NCBI RefSeq assembly: GCF_004765785.1
Contig: NZ_SBIT01000010.1
Coordinates: 1-64,000 of the forward strand
Source: Halorussus ruber
Lineage (GTDB): Archaea > Halobacteriota > Halobacteria > Halobacteriales > Haladaptataceae
Direction: 5' to 3'
Length of the DNA: 64,000 bases
Shown here: positions 1 through 8,478 of the stretch, piece by piece
Numbering within the stretch: position 1 is the stretch's first letter
How the letters are laid out: the number at the start of each line of letters is the position of its first letter
Notes under the pieces: model-generated
Database searches by the model: none
Told to the model about the DNA's origin: nothing
Seen by the model: only the letters and a program-made list of their open reading frames with translations
Program-made: the position numbers and the translations under genes

Positions 1-1
1 G

Positions 2-115
2 GGCAGTCAGCAAAGCGCCCGCGAGTGGCTTGTACAGTTCACCCATTATTATAACGCACAACGACCGCATCAAGCACTCGATGGACGCACCCCGATTCAG
101 GAGGTGCGTAACTAG
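2..115 (+). CDS. C-terminal fragment of an IS481/IS3-like transposase (integrase core), truncated by the window edge
   Basis: The frame is open from base 2 and ends at TAG 113-115, giving 37 residues. The tail contains HYYNAQRPHQALDGRTP, the typical end of the integrase core (rve) domain of IS481/IS3-type transposases, where an Asn-x-x-Arg-Pro-His-x-x-Leu block closes the catalytic fold. The start and the catalytic DDE residues lie outside the window, so it cannot be told whether the element is intact. The family (IS481 rather than another rve-type IS) is inferred from the tail alone. Confidence 0.75.
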   Translation, partial: GSQQSAREWLVQFTHYYNAQRPHQALDGRTPIQEVRN

Positions 116-132
116 ACAGTGCCTCTAAAACA
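116..132 (+). mobile_element. Probable right terminal inverted repeat of the IS element
   Basis: Directly after the transposase stop lies acagtgcctctaaaaca, whose complement begins TGTTTTAGAGGCACTGT. IS481-type elements usually start with TGT and end with ACA, so the element probably ends at about 132. The left end is outside the window, so the repeat cannot be matched to its partner and no target-site duplication can be shown. Confidence 0.45.
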
Positions 133-207
133 AATAATTATGGACCTCGCCACGCCCACGACTCGTCCCCGCGGGGTTTTTGACGCCCGGGCCGAAACCG
201 ACGGGTG

Positions 208-453
208 ATGAACAAACCGGGCATCATCGGCACGATTCAACTCGCGGCGACGCTGGTCTTCGCGCTTCCGGTCGGCCTGCTCGGCGTCCAGTTCCTCCTC
301 GACGGCAAGGCGCTCCTCGGCGGCGGATTCGTCGCCGTGGCGGTCCTGATGGTCGTGCTGGAGGAGTACCTGACGACCCCGACCGACGTGCCGGGCGCTG
401 TGGCCCAGAAGACCGTCGGCAAAGTGGCGAAGACGCCGGACGACGAGGAGTGA
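208..453 (+). CDS. Small haloarchaeal two-helix membrane protein, function unknown
   Basis: This 81-residue protein has two hydrophobic segments at about residues 5-30 and 35-52 and an acidic, charged tail ending in DDEE, so it is probably a small membrane protein with a cytoplasmic tail. I start it at ATG 208; a GTG directly before (205) would add one residue. No catalytic or binding motif is visible. It looks like one of the many short conserved haloarchaeal membrane proteins without known role. It stands alone between the IS end and a dispersed repeat. Confidence 0.7.
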   Translation: MNKPGIIGTIQLAATLVFALPVGLLGVQFLLDGKALLGGGFVAVAVLMVVLEEYLTTPTDVPGAVAQKTVGKVAKTPDDEE

Positions 454-541
454 GCTTTTGGAGTGGCAATTTGTACCGACGCTTGTGGTGAATATGTCTT
501 CTGCTGACCGGACAGTACTTTTGAAGGGGATAACTCAGTAG

Positions 542-630
542 AGCTAGCTTCAGGCTTGAGCACAGGAGTCACCGCCACCGCACAGCACCGCAACCGCACC
601 GCCACCGCGGACCTCACACCTCCCCAGTCT
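542..630 (+). repeat. Dispersed non-coding repeat family alpha, copy 1
   Basis: The stretch begins GCTAGCTTCAGGCTTGAG and runs through ACCGC-rich sequence to a CCTCCCC block. The same opening recurs at 33644 (same strand) and, reversed, up to about 51065. Between 454 and 836 there is no credible gene. The part from 630 to 800 adds short hairpins (for example around GGCAGAG...CTCTGCC near 675-697 and GCGTGCC...GGCACGCC near 736-755). Confidence 0.6.
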
Positions 631-836
631 CTTCCCTCACTCCCTCACTTCGTTCGGTCGTTCAGTCATCCACCGGCAGAGACGAGCTCTGCCGAGCCTG
701 CGGTCGCTACGCTTTCGCAGACCTCGCACGGATTGGCGTGCCACGGAGGGCACGCCAGCGCGCGCCGGGAATCAAGTGAGTCGCAGAAACGAGAGAGAAT
801 TTCGTGAAAGCCGAAAACAGCCTATTCGGACGAAAC

Positions 837-2663
837 CTACTGCGCGGGCGGTTCTTCGACTTCTTCCAGCACGTCCTCGACGCCCTTGCCGTTCGGTTCG
901 TTGTAGAGCAGCACGTCGATGGGGAGGGTCGGCGCGCCGCCGACGAGGTTCTCCATGACGACCAACCGCTCTCGGGCGCGGGACATCCCGACGTAGAAGA
1001 CCCGCCGCTCGTTGTCGGTCAGGGTCGGCACGGGGTCGGTCGTGGCGGTGAACTCCTCGCCCTCGACCGGCCCGTCCACGGTGGCGGCCATCTGCTCGAC
1101 GACCTTCTCGGTCAGGTCGGTGGCGACGAAGACGTGGTCGGCCTCACGACCCTTCGCGGAGTGGATGGTGCCGATGCGGACGCGGTCGGCGTCCATGCCC
1201 TCGTAGTCGCCGCCGAAGTAGGCCCGCATCGAGTTCTTCTGGAAGCTGGTGACCTTCCGGACCATGTCGGCGGCCGAGGCCGGGCCGGGCATGAACGGCG
1301 CGAAGTCGGTCACGAAGTCGGGTTCGACCTCGATTTCGGCGAGGTCGTCGGTGTCGGCCTCCTCCTTGCGCTCGTCGATGGCGTCGAAGAGGTCGTCGCG
1401 CTCGTTGGTGCCGAACGCCGAGTCCTGAAGCATGTCGGCGAACCGCCGGGCCTGCAGGGCGGTGATGGGTTCGTCGTTGTCCACCTTCTCGACCGCGTCG
1501 ACGTACTGCTGGAGGCGGTCGGTCCACATCCGCTGGTCGGTCAGGCACTTGAAGGGGACGCCCTCGTCGATGAACTCGTCGATGAACCGGAACATCTGGT
1601 AGCGCGCCCGGAACAGCAACATTAGCGTCCCGTCGTGCTCCTCGATGGTGTACCGGACGTTGCGGACGAGTTCGAGCATCGAGGGGCTATCGACCTGCTC
1701 GACGGTTCCGCCCTCTTTGCGCGGCGAGAGGTTCTTCTCTTGGCGCTCGTCTATGTGGCGGACCTCCTGCTGGACGACGCGCAGAATCTCGGAGGGGAGG
1801 CGGTGGGAAGTGTCCAAAATCACGTCGTCGCCGGTCTCTTCGAGTAGGAGTTTGGGGTCCGCGCCCTGCCAGGCGTAGACGACCTGGTCGTCGTCGCCCG
1901 CGATGAGGACCTGCTCCATGTGGGGCTTCCACTCCTCGTAGACGTCGTACTGGAGGCTGGTGATGTCCTGGAACTCGTCGATGACCAGATAGTCGACGTT
2001 CGGCAGGAGCGAGCGCTGTTTGACCCGTTCGAGCATGTCGGCGAATCCGACCAGGTCGTTCTCGCCCTTGTAGTTGCGCCATCCGCGGATGGCCTCGGGC
2101 ACGTCGAGTCGGTCGTCGTCGCTGGGCCACGTCGGGGTGTACTTGTTCCCTTCTTGGGCGTTCGGGTCGATGTCCGGCGGCAGGCGGACCTCCTCGTCGT
2201 TCCACTGGAAGGGCACGTCGTACCAGTCGGAGACGTCTCGACTGGTCCGCTGGAGCCACTGGCTCGTGGCGATAATCTTGTTGCCGAGGGTGGTCGAGCG
2301 AGCGGTCCGGCGACCCGCGCCGCTGTACTCGTCCTCGAACTCGATGCCGAAGTCCTCGCAGAACTCCTTCTTGTCAGATTCGCCGACAACGTCGTTGCGC
2401 GAGAGGTCGAGCAGTTCGTAGGCCTTCGCGTGCATCGTGCAGACCGACCCCTGAAGCGACCGGGGGTTGAGGTCCCGTCGCTCGGCCAGACGCTCCCGGA
2501 CCTCGTTTGCGGCCGCTCGGGTGTACGAGACTAGCAGAATGTCGTTGACGCCGACGTCGTCCTTGTCGAGTATCGCCTCGACTCGGTCGAGCAGTTCGGT
2601 GGTTTTCCCGCTTCCCGGGCCACCGAACAGACGGGTCACTTGTTCGTCCGTGTCTTGACTCAT
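837..2663 (-). CDS. UvrD/REP-type superfamily 1 ATP-dependent DNA helicase
   Basis: The 608-residue product has a Walker A motif GGPGSGKTT at residues 14-22, a DExx box VIDEFQDI near residue 227, a motif like QVVYAWQGADP (motif III region) near 262, and C-terminal motifs V/VI (GTIHSAKGREADHVF and FYVGMSRARERL) near 510-575. This order is that of UvrD/Rep/PcrA helicases, which translocate 3' to 5' on single-stranded DNA in repair or replication restart. It is shorter than bacterial UvrD (about 720), as is usual for haloarchaeal members. ATG at 2663 is followed at once by an acidic N-terminus, and no upstream start is likely. It has no partner operon; the next genes are small zinc proteins. Confidence 0.9.
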   Translation of the reverse strand: MSQDTDEQVTRLFGGPGSGKTTELLDRVEAILDKDDVGVNDILLVSYTRAAANEVRERLAERRDLNPRSLQGSVCTMHAKAYELLDLSRNDVVGESDKKEFCEDFGIEFEDEYSGAGRRTARSTTLGNKIIATSQWLQRTSRDVSDWYDVPFQWNDEEVRLPPDIDPNAQEGNKYTPTWPSDDDRLDVPEAIRGWRNYKGENDLVGFADMLERVKQRSLLPNVDYLVIDEFQDITSLQYDVYEEWKPHMEQVLIAGDDDQVVYAWQGADPKLLLEETGDDVILDTSHRLPSEILRVVQQEVRHIDERQEKNLSPRKEGGTVEQVDSPSMLELVRNVRYTIEEHDGTLMLLFRARYQMFRFIDEFIDEGVPFKCLTDQRMWTDRLQQYVDAVEKVDNDEPITALQARRFADMLQDSAFGTNERDDLFDAIDERKEEADTDDLAEIEVEPDFVTDFAPFMPGPASAADMVRKVTSFQKNSMRAYFGGDYEGMDADRVRIGTIHSAKGREADHVFVATDLTEKVVEQMAATVDGPVEGEEFTATTDPVPTLTDNERRVFYVGMSRARERLVVMENLVGGAPTLPIDVLLYNEPNGKGVEDVLEEVEEPPAQ

Positions 2664-2783
2664 TACACCAACTCCATGTCCCCCGCACTCATAAAACGAC
2701 GTGAATCGGATTGACGCCGTTCGTCGATAACGCCGCGGCTCCCGAGAGACGTTCGCTAACGGAAAACCGACCGATTCGCCGCG

Positions 2784-2945
2784 CTACGAGGTGTTTCGGG
2801 GCGAGCGCGCTTCGCGGACTTCGCTCCCGTCCCGAATCTTGTCTTCGCACTCGGGGCAGACGCGCGGGTTCTCTACTTCGCGGGGTGTGAAGACTCGGGC
2901 GTACGCGTCCGTCACGAACGAACCGCAGTTCTGACATTCAGGCAT
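2784..2945 (-). CDS. Small zinc-ribbon protein (two CxxC pairs), haloarchaeal
   Basis: This 53-residue ORF begins MPECQNCGSF and has a second pair in RVCPECEDKI, so four cysteines in two CxxC pairs can bind one zinc ion. The body between them (TDAYARVF) and the Ser/Arg-rich tail have no other motif. Proteins of this type are common and highly conserved in haloarchaea, mostly without known function; binding of nucleic acid or protein partners is the usual guess. The ORF is short but has a clear start and a codon pattern like its neighbours. Confidence 0.75.
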   Translation of the reverse strand: MPECQNCGSFVTDAYARVFTPREVENPRVCPECEDKIRDGSEVREARSPRNTS

Positions 2946-3147
2946 TTCTCTTATGCCACTACTGAAATCTTACACTATATTTCTATCGACACCGACCGGA
3001 ACGCCTCAAACTGCCGATAGAGACGAGCTGAGCCGAGAAACGCGGTTTACGGTGGTAAAAACAGTAATTTTATAATTATTCTTCCTAGACTGCTCTCGGC
3101 TCTCCACGACCGGTCTGAATAAGGGTGTCTAGCCCCGAGTACGGACG

Positions 3148-4038
3148 ATGGCACCTGCCCTCGACGTGTTGGCGTTCGCGCTGCTGCCCGCCGTGCTGTG
3201 GGGGTTCGCGCCCATCGTCTCCAAGCGCGGGATGGCCGCAGGTGGGACCTCAGTTCAGGCGTCGCTGGTCGTCGTCCTCGTGGACTCCGCGATTTACTGG
3301 GCTGCGCTCCTCGTCCTGAAGGGCGGGAATCCTCTCGGCGGCCTCTCGCCGTGGACTCTCGGCATCTTCGCGTTCGCGGGACTGGTCGGCACCTCGCTCG
3401 GGCGTCTGGCGGTGTTCACGGGCGTCGATAGGGTCGGCGCGAGCGTCAACAGCGCGGGCGTCAGCACCCGACCGCTGTTCGCCACGGCGCTCGCGGTGGT
3501 CTGGCTCGGCGAGGCCGTGAACTTTGCGACCGTGCTGGGCGTCCTCGTGCTGGTCGCTGGACTCGTCGTCCTCACGCTGGCGAAGGGCGGCGACATCTCC
3601 GGATGGGAGCCGCGGGACCTCCTCTTTCCGGTCGCGGCAGCCTGCGCCTTCGCGGTCGGTAACGTCGTCCGGAAGTTCGGCCTCGACACGACGCCCGCCA
3701 CGACCCTGCAGGCGGTCACGGTCAACGAGACCGCCGCGCTGGTCGGTCTGGCCGGGTACGCGCTCGCCGCGAACCGGCGAGACGTCTTCGACATGCCGCG
3801 CCGGACTTACGGCTACTTCGCCGTCTCGGGCACGATTACGGCGGTCGCGCTCCTGTCGCTGTTCGAGGCGTTCTCCCGCGGTCCGGTCGCGGTCGTGGAC
3901 CCCCTCGCCGGGACCGCGCCGCTCTTCACGACGATTTTCGCGGCGCTCCTCTTGCAGGACTTGGAGAAAGTCACCCGCGGGGTCGTCGCGGGCGCGGCGC
4001 TCATCGTCGTCGGCGCGGGGTTCATCACCGCGTTGTAG
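3148..4038 (+). CDS. EamA/DMT-family membrane transporter
   Basis: The 296-residue protein has about ten hydrophobic helices in two repeated halves (residues 1-145 and 155-296), with the EamA pattern LLPAVLWGFAPIVSK at the start of the first half and GPVAVVDPLAGTAPLFTTIFA in the second. Members of the drug/metabolite transporter superfamily export metabolites or amino acids; the substrate cannot be read from sequence. A TATA-like stretch lies at about 3118-3126. Its last 28 bases are tandemly repeated directly after the stop codon. Confidence 0.88.
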   Translation: MAPALDVLAFALLPAVLWGFAPIVSKRGMAAGGTSVQASLVVVLVDSAIYWAALLVLKGGNPLGGLSPWTLGIFAFAGLVGTSLGRLAVFTGVDRVGASVNSAGVSTRPLFATALAVVWLGEAVNFATVLGVLVLVAGLVVLTLAKGGDISGWEPRDLLFPVAAACAFAVGNVVRKFGLDTTPATTLQAVTVNETAALVGLAGYALAANRRDVFDMPRRTYGYFAVSGTITAVALLSLFEAFSRGPVAVVDPLAGTAPLFTTIFAALLLQDLEKVTRGVVAGAALIVVGAGFITAL

Positions 4039-4067
4039 TTCGGCGCGGGTTCATCACCGCGTTGTAG
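4011..4067 (+). repeat. Tandem duplication of the 3' end of the EamA gene
   Basis: Bases 4011-4038 (CGGCGCGGGG, TTCATCACCG, CGTTGTAG) are repeated at 4041-4067 with one G fewer and two bases between. The first copy contains the last codons and TAG of the transporter; the second is non-coding. It looks like a replication slippage or short tandem duplication event. Confidence 0.9.
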
Positions 4068-4075
4068 CTCTGTCT

Positions 4076-4204
4076 CTACCCGAGTAAACGCATGACGACG
4101 CCGATGCCTATCGTGAGGACGCCGAGGATGGTCGCAATCGGCGGAATCGGGACGAACAGCATCACGACTCCGGCGAGGATGACGTAGGTCGAGAGTCGGA
4201 CCAT
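4076..4204 (-). CDS. Small hydrophobic protein (42 aa), single or hairpin membrane segment
   Basis: ATG at 4204 opens a 42-residue ORF, MVRLSTYVILAGVVMLFVPI..., almost wholly hydrophobic with a PIPPIA turn at residues 19-24 and two arginines. It would form a short membrane hairpin. Similar tiny membrane proteins are conserved in haloarchaea but have no assigned function. It converges with the EamA gene, whose duplicated tail ends just before its stop codon. Confidence 0.6.
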   Translation of the reverse strand: MVRLSTYVILAGVVMLFVPIPPIATILGVLTIGIGVVMRLLG

Positions 4205-4329
4205 ATCCTCGGTAGGACTCGTAGCCGGAAACCGATTGGCTCGCGTTGTCGAGGCTTCGCCGCCGAAAAAAGCCGCCGTCGGTCAGTTACGGTTCGTTTC
4301 CCCCACCGCGCCGAGAGAGGCGACCGAAA

Positions 4330-4506
4330 CTACGGTCGCCAACCGCATACCGAGCATTCGCTCGCAGACGTATCGTGAAGCCCGCCGCACTCCGGACACT
4401 TTTTCTTGTTATAGTCGTCCTGCCAGCCGACGGTCTCGGTTTCGTGACCACGCTCGGACAGGAACTCGTCGAAGAGGTCGTCGTCGCCAGTCGGTGCGGT
4501 CGCCAT
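4330..4506 (-). CDS. HVO_0416-type zinc-finger protein
   Basis: The 58-residue protein starts MATAPTGDDDLFDEFLSE and ends with a zinc ribbon: KKCPECGGLHD and ASECSVCGWRP. It matches from memory the haloarchaeal family named after HVO_0416. I start it at ATG 4506 rather than the ATG 24 bases upstream, because a TATA-like element GTTATAAGG (complement of 4531-4540) sits about 27 bases before it, which fits leaderless transcription. The function is unknown; four cysteines suggest one bound zinc. Confidence 0.85.
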   Translation of the reverse strand: MATAPTGDDDLFDEFLSERGHETETVGWQDDYNKKKCPECGGLHDTSASECSVCGWRP

Positions 4507-4687
4507 ACATGGTATGCTAATGCACACCATCCTTATAACCGTGTTGGTCTCACACTCGAACTAGAGCGATATGGAAATCCCTGATTTCTCACGTGTCGGA
4601 ACCTGTAGCACGCGGTAGGACCGGCCTAACCGTCGCTACGGGAGGGCTATTTCGGGCCGGAAAAACGAGCGACCGAGCGATGAGGAG

Positions 4688-5356
4688 CTACTTGAACGTC
4701 ACGCCGACGTCGTGCATCCCCTCGTTCTCCATTGCGATGTTGATGAGCAGCGGCGTCATACTCTCGACTTCCGCGGCGTTAGCGATGCCGCCCGCCTTCA
4801 GCGCGCGGAGGCCCTCGATTTGGTCCGCCAGTTGGCGCACCGTCTCGACGGCGTCCTCGTCGTCGCCGACCACGAGCGTGTCGAGGTCCAACTCCACGTC
4901 GAGGTTCGCCAGTCGGTCGGCAGAGAGGTTGTGGAAGGCCCCGACTACGGGGACCTCGTCGGGCGCGGCGTCGGCGACGAGTTTCGTCACGCTTCCGGCC
5001 TTCGGAGGCTTGTAGTGGAAGCCCTCCTCGTCGCGGTCCATCCCGACCGCCGGGGAGACCAACACGTCGGCCTCCTCGATTCGGTCGGCGACCGCCTCGA
5101 CGGTGTCGCGGGCGTGGAAGGCGGGCACCGCCAGCACCACCACGTCGGCGCGGTCGGCCGCCATCTCGTTGGCGAAGCCCTTGACCTCGCGCTCGACGCC
5201 GACGCTGTCGAGTTCGGTCTCGTACTCGTCGGCCTTCCCGCGAGCCCGCTCGGGGTCCCGGGAGCCGATGAGAATCTCGTGGTCGGTGTCTCGCGCCCAC
5301 CGGAGCGCGAGGGCCTGTCCGATGTCGCCGGTTCCGCCGAGGAGTGCGATTCGCAT
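4688..5356 (-). CDS. npdG: F420H2:NADP+ oxidoreductase (NADPH-dependent F420 reductase)
   Basis: The 222-residue protein begins MRIALLGGTGDIGQALA, the Rossmann-type NADP-binding motif (GGTGDIG) of this family. It continues with IGSRDPERA, in which Ser and Arg would contact the NADP phosphate, and with VVLAVPAFHA, typical of Fno/NpdG. The enzyme moves hydride between coenzyme F420 and NADP+ in the cytoplasm. ATG 5356 is preferred over the upstream start because a TATA-like CTTACTTTC lies about 27 bases before it on the minus strand. It is a single gene; the other possible F420 user here is the reductase at 51752-52156. Confidence 0.88.
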   Translation of the reverse strand: MRIALLGGTGDIGQALALRWARDTDHEILIGSRDPERARGKADEYETELDSVGVEREVKGFANEMAADRADVVVLAVPAFHARDTVEAVADRIEEADVLVSPAVGMDRDEEGFHYKPPKAGSVTKLVADAAPDEVPVVGAFHNLSADRLANLDVELDLDTLVVGDDEDAVETVRQLADQIEGLRALKAGGIANAAEVESMTPLLINIAMENEGMHDVGVTFK

Positions 5357-5550
5357 ACTCCCTCCTCCGGGCGGGCGGAAAGTAAGGTTTCCTGACTCCG
5401 GCAACCTGCGACGTTACACAATACAATTACATACAATCGTCTTGAAATTATTTTTGTTTTCTTTAGCATTGTATCCTTATATTGACGGAAGCAGTCGGGA
5501 GGCACCGCCGGAAAGGACCTGCCGTCGGGAGTACAGTCGAGAAATCCGAG

Positions 5551-5700
5551 TCGAAGGCTTCGAAAGCCCCCGCCCGGTTCGCGGTCGCTCCGAGGGATAT
5601 TCGGCGCGCGCAGTCCTGCGCGCGCCGAATAGTGGCCCATCGGAGACAACCGAGTAAACGCGAACCGCGCGGCCCCTTTCAGTCCCACCCACGGCGGCTG
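5551..5700 (-). repeat. Box-pair repeat element, copy A
   Basis: Read on the minus strand, the element begins with GTGGGTGGGACTGAAAGGGG (complement of 5672-5691), followed by CCGCGCGGTTCGCG, a perfect 15-bp hairpin (5599-5613 with 5616-5630) and CCGGGCGGGGGCTTTCGAAG (complement of 5557-5576). The stem CGGTTCGCG/CGCGAACCG is also present. Copies B-F share the two boxes. The whole gap 5357-5810 shows no credible gene; 5357-5540 is AT-rich around 5425-5480. Confidence 0.7.
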
Positions 5701-5760
5701 GTTGACCGGGCTCATCCACGGCGGCTGTTCAGTCGGTCGCATCCCACGGCGACTGGTCGG
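5689..5760 (+). repeat. Three tandem 27-28 bp units with core CCACGGCGGCTG
   Basis: The core CCACGGCGGCTG occurs at 5689-5700 and 5716-5727, and as CCACGGCGACTG at 5744-5755, a spacing of 27 and 28 bases. The units also share GGTTGACCGG/TTCAGTCGGT-like sequence after the core. They abut copy A of the box-pair element and share part of its outer box. Confidence 0.75.
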
Positions 5761-5810
5761 CCGAGCGCCCGCTGGCGGTCTGTCCACCGCCGCGCTCGTA
5801 TCCGCGGCCG

Positions 5811-6179
5811 CTACGACTCTCGATTCGTGAGTTTCGCCCACCCGCCGGAGTACGCCAGCCACGCGCCGAACGCGACCCCCGCGAGCAGGACTGCCAGCCT
5901 GACCGGCGAGTAAAACGAGGGCACGACTATCTCGGTGCGAACGAGCAGGTCCCAGACGGCCTGCGTGGCGAACACGGAGACGAGAAACAGGACGTGTCGC
6001 TTCCAGCCGCGAGCGTAGAGCCGCGAATCGTATCGGTAGGCCACCGCGAGTGCGACGAGGAAGACGACGGGAACCACGACCAGTTGGGTAATCGGGTCGG
6101 GCGGCGAGAACAGCGCGCTGAAGAAGAACGCGGCGAGAAGCGCGTCCGGAATCGCGCTTCTGAGTCGGGACCAGTCCAT
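5811..6179 (-). CDS. Haloarchaeal integral membrane protein, function unknown
   Basis: From ATG 6179 the protein has 122 residues and four hydrophobic helices (about 10-28, 32-50, 63-83 and 94-114), with Arg/Lys-rich loops (RYDSRLYARGWKRH). It ends AKLTNRES. No family motif is recognised. It lies three bases into the end of the downstream HAD gene region and is transcribed in the same direction, so the two may be expressed independently from back-to-back positions. The start is chosen because the 19 residues upstream are not conserved-looking and Ser/Arg rich. Confidence 0.7.
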   Translation of the reverse strand: MDWSRLRSAIPDALLAAFFFSALFSPPDPITQLVVVPVVFLVALAVAYRYDSRLYARGWKRHVLFLVSVFATQAVWDLLVRTEIVVPSFYSPVRLAVLLAGVAFGAWLAYSGGWAKLTNRES

Positions 6180-6232
6180 GCCCGAAGCCACCGACAGCGA
6201 CGACAAAAAGCTACTCCAGCAGGTCCGACGGG

Positions 6233-7129
6233 TCACTCCAGCAACTCTGGCAGGTCGTTCACCGAGTCGATGACGGCGTTCGCGCCCGTCTCCTCGTACT
6301 TCCGGCGGCCCTCCTCGCCCGTCAGGCCGCCGGTCAGCACGCCGACGCCGAAGTAGTCCCGTGCGGGGTCCTCCTCGGCGGCGTTTCTGGCGGTCCGAAT
6401 ATCGTCCAGCGTGTCGCCGACGAAGACCACCGATTCGGCCCCGAATCGCTCGGCGAGCGTCGTCAGGGCGTGGGGGTGTGGCTTGCCCTCCTCCCAGTCG
6501 TCCATCGTGAATCGCCGGTCCTCGGGCACGTCGAGTCCGGCCCGGCGCTGGGCGATGTCGGCCTCGTCCCGGGGGCGACCGGTGACGACGCCGAGGGGAT
6601 ACTCGGCGAGGAGGTCCAGCGTCTCCGATTCGAGCAGAATCGGTTCGTCGTGGATGAACCCCGGAGCCTCGATGTCGAGCGTCGGCGCTCCGCCCTCGAT
6701 GTCGGCGTAGAGGTCGTTACCGAGATAGAGCTGCTGGAAGACCTCGCGGAGATGCTCGGGGTCCCAGTCGGCCCGGGCGCGCTCTCGGGCCGACTCCGAG
6801 AGGACCTCGTCCACGACCGCTTCGGCGGCGTCGAGACCGTCGGCGGCCTCGGTGTCCTCGCGTTCGGCCCGCCGGGCCGCGATTCGGTCGGTGAACTCCT
6901 CGACGTCGAGGTCCATGCCTTCCCGGCGCGCGAGGAGGAACAGCGCGACGGCGTAGGTCACGTCCCAATCGTTGTTGAACCCGCCAGCGTCCTTGAACGA
7001 CTGGGTCTCGTCCTTCCCGATGGTGTCGCCGTGGACGCGCTCTACGGTCTCTACGACTGCGCGTCGGTAGGAGTCGGACTCGTCCACGACCACCCCGTCG
7101 ATGTCCAGCACGACAGCGTCGACTTGCAT
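6233..7129 (-). CDS. HAD-superfamily hydrolase, TIGR01548-like
   Basis: The 298-residue protein has the HAD nucleophile motif near the start ([13 protein letters not shown], Asp 9 and 11), motif [15 protein letters not shown] near residue 180, a lysine in EGKPHP, and motif [15 protein letters not shown] near 235. The cap region between residues 20 and 165 is helical. The family TIGR01548 is typical of haloarchaea and a few other prokaryotes; its substrate is not known to me, but phosphatase or phosphatase-like action on a small metabolite is expected. Full length for the family. Confidence 0.85.
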   Translation of the reverse strand: MQVDAVVLDIDGVVVDESDSYRRAVVETVERVHGDTIGKDETQSFKDAGGFNNDWDVTYAVALFLLARREGMDLDVEEFTDRIAARRAEREDTEAADGLDAAEAVVDEVLSESARERARADWDPEHLREVFQQLYLGNDLYADIEGGAPTLDIEAPGFIHDEPILLESETLDLLAEYPLGVVTGRPRDEADIAQRRAGLDVPEDRRFTMDDWEEGKPHPHALTTLAERFGAESVVFVGDTLDDIRTARNAAEEDPARDYFGVGVLTGGLTGEEGRRKYEETGANAVIDSVNDLPELLE

Positions 7130-7189
7130 GAGCGAGGGTAGTAAACCGGAATTGAAGGGTCTTCCGAAGGCCGATATTGCTCGACCGTC

Positions 7190-7981
7190 TCACCCGTCTG
7201 ACTCCCGTGCCCCCTTCCACTGGGCGACGTGAGTCAGCGTCACCAGTCCGAGGCCGCCGACCAGATTCCCGGCCGTGACCACGCCGGTCGTGACGGCCAA
7301 CTCGCCGAGGGCGATGTTCGCGCCCAAGAACATCCCGAAGACGACGTGGAGCATCGTGACGATGACGTGGTCGAAGACCCCGACCGTCAGCAGGACGCCG
7401 ACGACGTAGGCCACCGCGATTCTGCTGGCGACGCTGTTGACCGCTTCGAGGAGGAAAGACAGCAGCGCGACCAGCGTCCCACCGACGATGCCCTTTGCGA
7501 ACTCGGCGCTGGTCCGCCGGTGGACGACCTCGTGGGCGAAGGTGACGAGCGCCTCCTGCGTCCCCGTCGGGAGTGCGCCCTCGACCGACAGGACTGCGAT
7601 GAAGAGGACGCCGCCGACGAGGTTGAGCGCGAAGGTGACCGACCACAGGCGGACGAGCGGCCCGACCAGCCACGAGTCGTCGGCCTCGACCGCCTTCGCC
7701 ACCGGGTCGAAGAAGTTCTCGTTGAACAGTTCGGTTCGACCCACCACGAGGAACACGAGCGCGACGCCGAACGCCAGCGACCCCCCTATTTTGGCGATGC
7801 CGTGGCCGAACCCCGGTTCGACGAACGCCTCCACGATACCGAGCGCTACGATGCCGAAGACGACCGTGAACCCGGCGATGAAGCTGGTTGCGACGAGTTC
7901 GAGCATCGACTGGTCGAGGCGGCGCTCGCCCTCCTCGACCGCTCGGTCGAAGATTTCGACTGGGTCGGGCGCGACGGACAC
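7190..7981 (-). CDS. Formate/nitrite transporter (FNT) family membrane protein
   Basis: The 263-residue protein starts with a hydrophilic helix (EIFDRAVEEGERRLDQS) and has six membrane helices. FNT-type features include NENFFDP after helix two, LWSVTFALNLVGG in the middle, and GANIALGELAVTTGVVTAGNLVGG near the end. FNT channels form pentamers that pass formate, nitrite, hydrosulfide or acetate; the substrate here is not readable. No metabolic partner gene stands next to it, so its role remains open. Confidence 0.85.
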   Translation of the reverse strand: MSVAPDPVEIFDRAVEEGERRLDQSMLELVATSFIAGFTVVFGIVALGIVEAFVEPGFGHGIAKIGGSLAFGVALVFLVVGRTELFNENFFDPVAKAVEADDSWLVGPLVRLWSVTFALNLVGGVLFIAVLSVEGALPTGTQEALVTFAHEVVHRRTSAEFAKGIVGGTLVALLSFLLEAVNSVASRIAVAYVVGVLLTVGVFDHVIVTMLHVVFGMFLGANIALGELAVTTGVVTAGNLVGGLGLVTLTHVAQWKGARESDG

Positions 7982-8049
7982 GTGGTTTGTGTCGGTAGAC
8001 GCGGTGAAAAGGCTCTTGGCGGGCTCGGCGTCAGCCTCGTTCGAGGGGA

Positions 8050-8439
8050 CTACTCCCGAGCCACGAAAATCGTCTCCCCCGGCACCGTCTCCCGTTCGAC
8101 CGGAATCGCGGGCGGGTCGCCGCCCAGCGTCGTGAACAGGAAGGCGGCGTCGGCGCTCTGGGCCACGTCGAGGAGGGGCCGGTGCAACTCCGGCGGGAGG
8201 TTCAGCGCGTAGAGGAGGTCGGCGTCGCGGTAGATTTCGAGGGACGGGTCGAGGACGTCGTCGCGCTCGAACCGCACCTCCTCGGGGACCTCGCGCCGGT
8301 GAACGTCGGTCGCGGTGACAGTCGTGCCTTCGTCGGCCAGCGCGCTCGCTACGTCGGTCCGGTTGCCGATACCGACCTCGACGGCGGTGTCGAACGCGGC
8401 GAGTCGAGCGACGACGGCTTGGCGAGTCGGGGGACGCAC
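8050..8439 (-). CDS. UPF0146 family protein (Rossmann-like)
   Basis: With a GTG start at 8439 the protein has 129 residues and begins with a helix, then VEVGIGNRTDVA, which resembles the glycine loop of a SAM-binding or nucleotide-binding Rossmann fold, followed by VTATDVH and LLYALNLPPELH. These mark UPF0146, found in Euryarchaeota, whose function is unknown. An upstream in-frame extension would run through the start of the divergent archaemetzincin gene, so GTG 8439 is preferred. The 39 bases between the two genes must hold both promoters. Confidence 0.8.
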   Translation of the reverse strand: MRPPTRQAVVARLAAFDTAVEVGIGNRTDVASALADEGTTVTATDVHRREVPEEVRFERDDVLDPSLEIYRDADLLYALNLPPELHRPLLDVAQSADAAFLFTTLGGDPPAIPVERETVPGETIFVARE

Positions 8440-8443
8440 GGCG

Positions 8444-8453
8444 GGAAGTTTAT
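8444..8453 (+). promoter_or_regulatory. TATA-like promoter of the archaemetzincin gene
   Basis: AAGTTTATGG lies about 27 bases before ATG 8479, the distance expected for a leaderless haloarchaeal transcript. It also overlaps the start region of the divergent UPF0146 gene. Confidence 0.55.
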
Positions 8454-8478
8454 GGGCCGCTCCCGCATAGTGTTTCCC

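Noticed and set aside
5689-5760. CRISPR-like array
   Set aside because: Only three units with 12-base cores and 15-16 base spacers; repeats are too short and diverged, and no cas gene is present.
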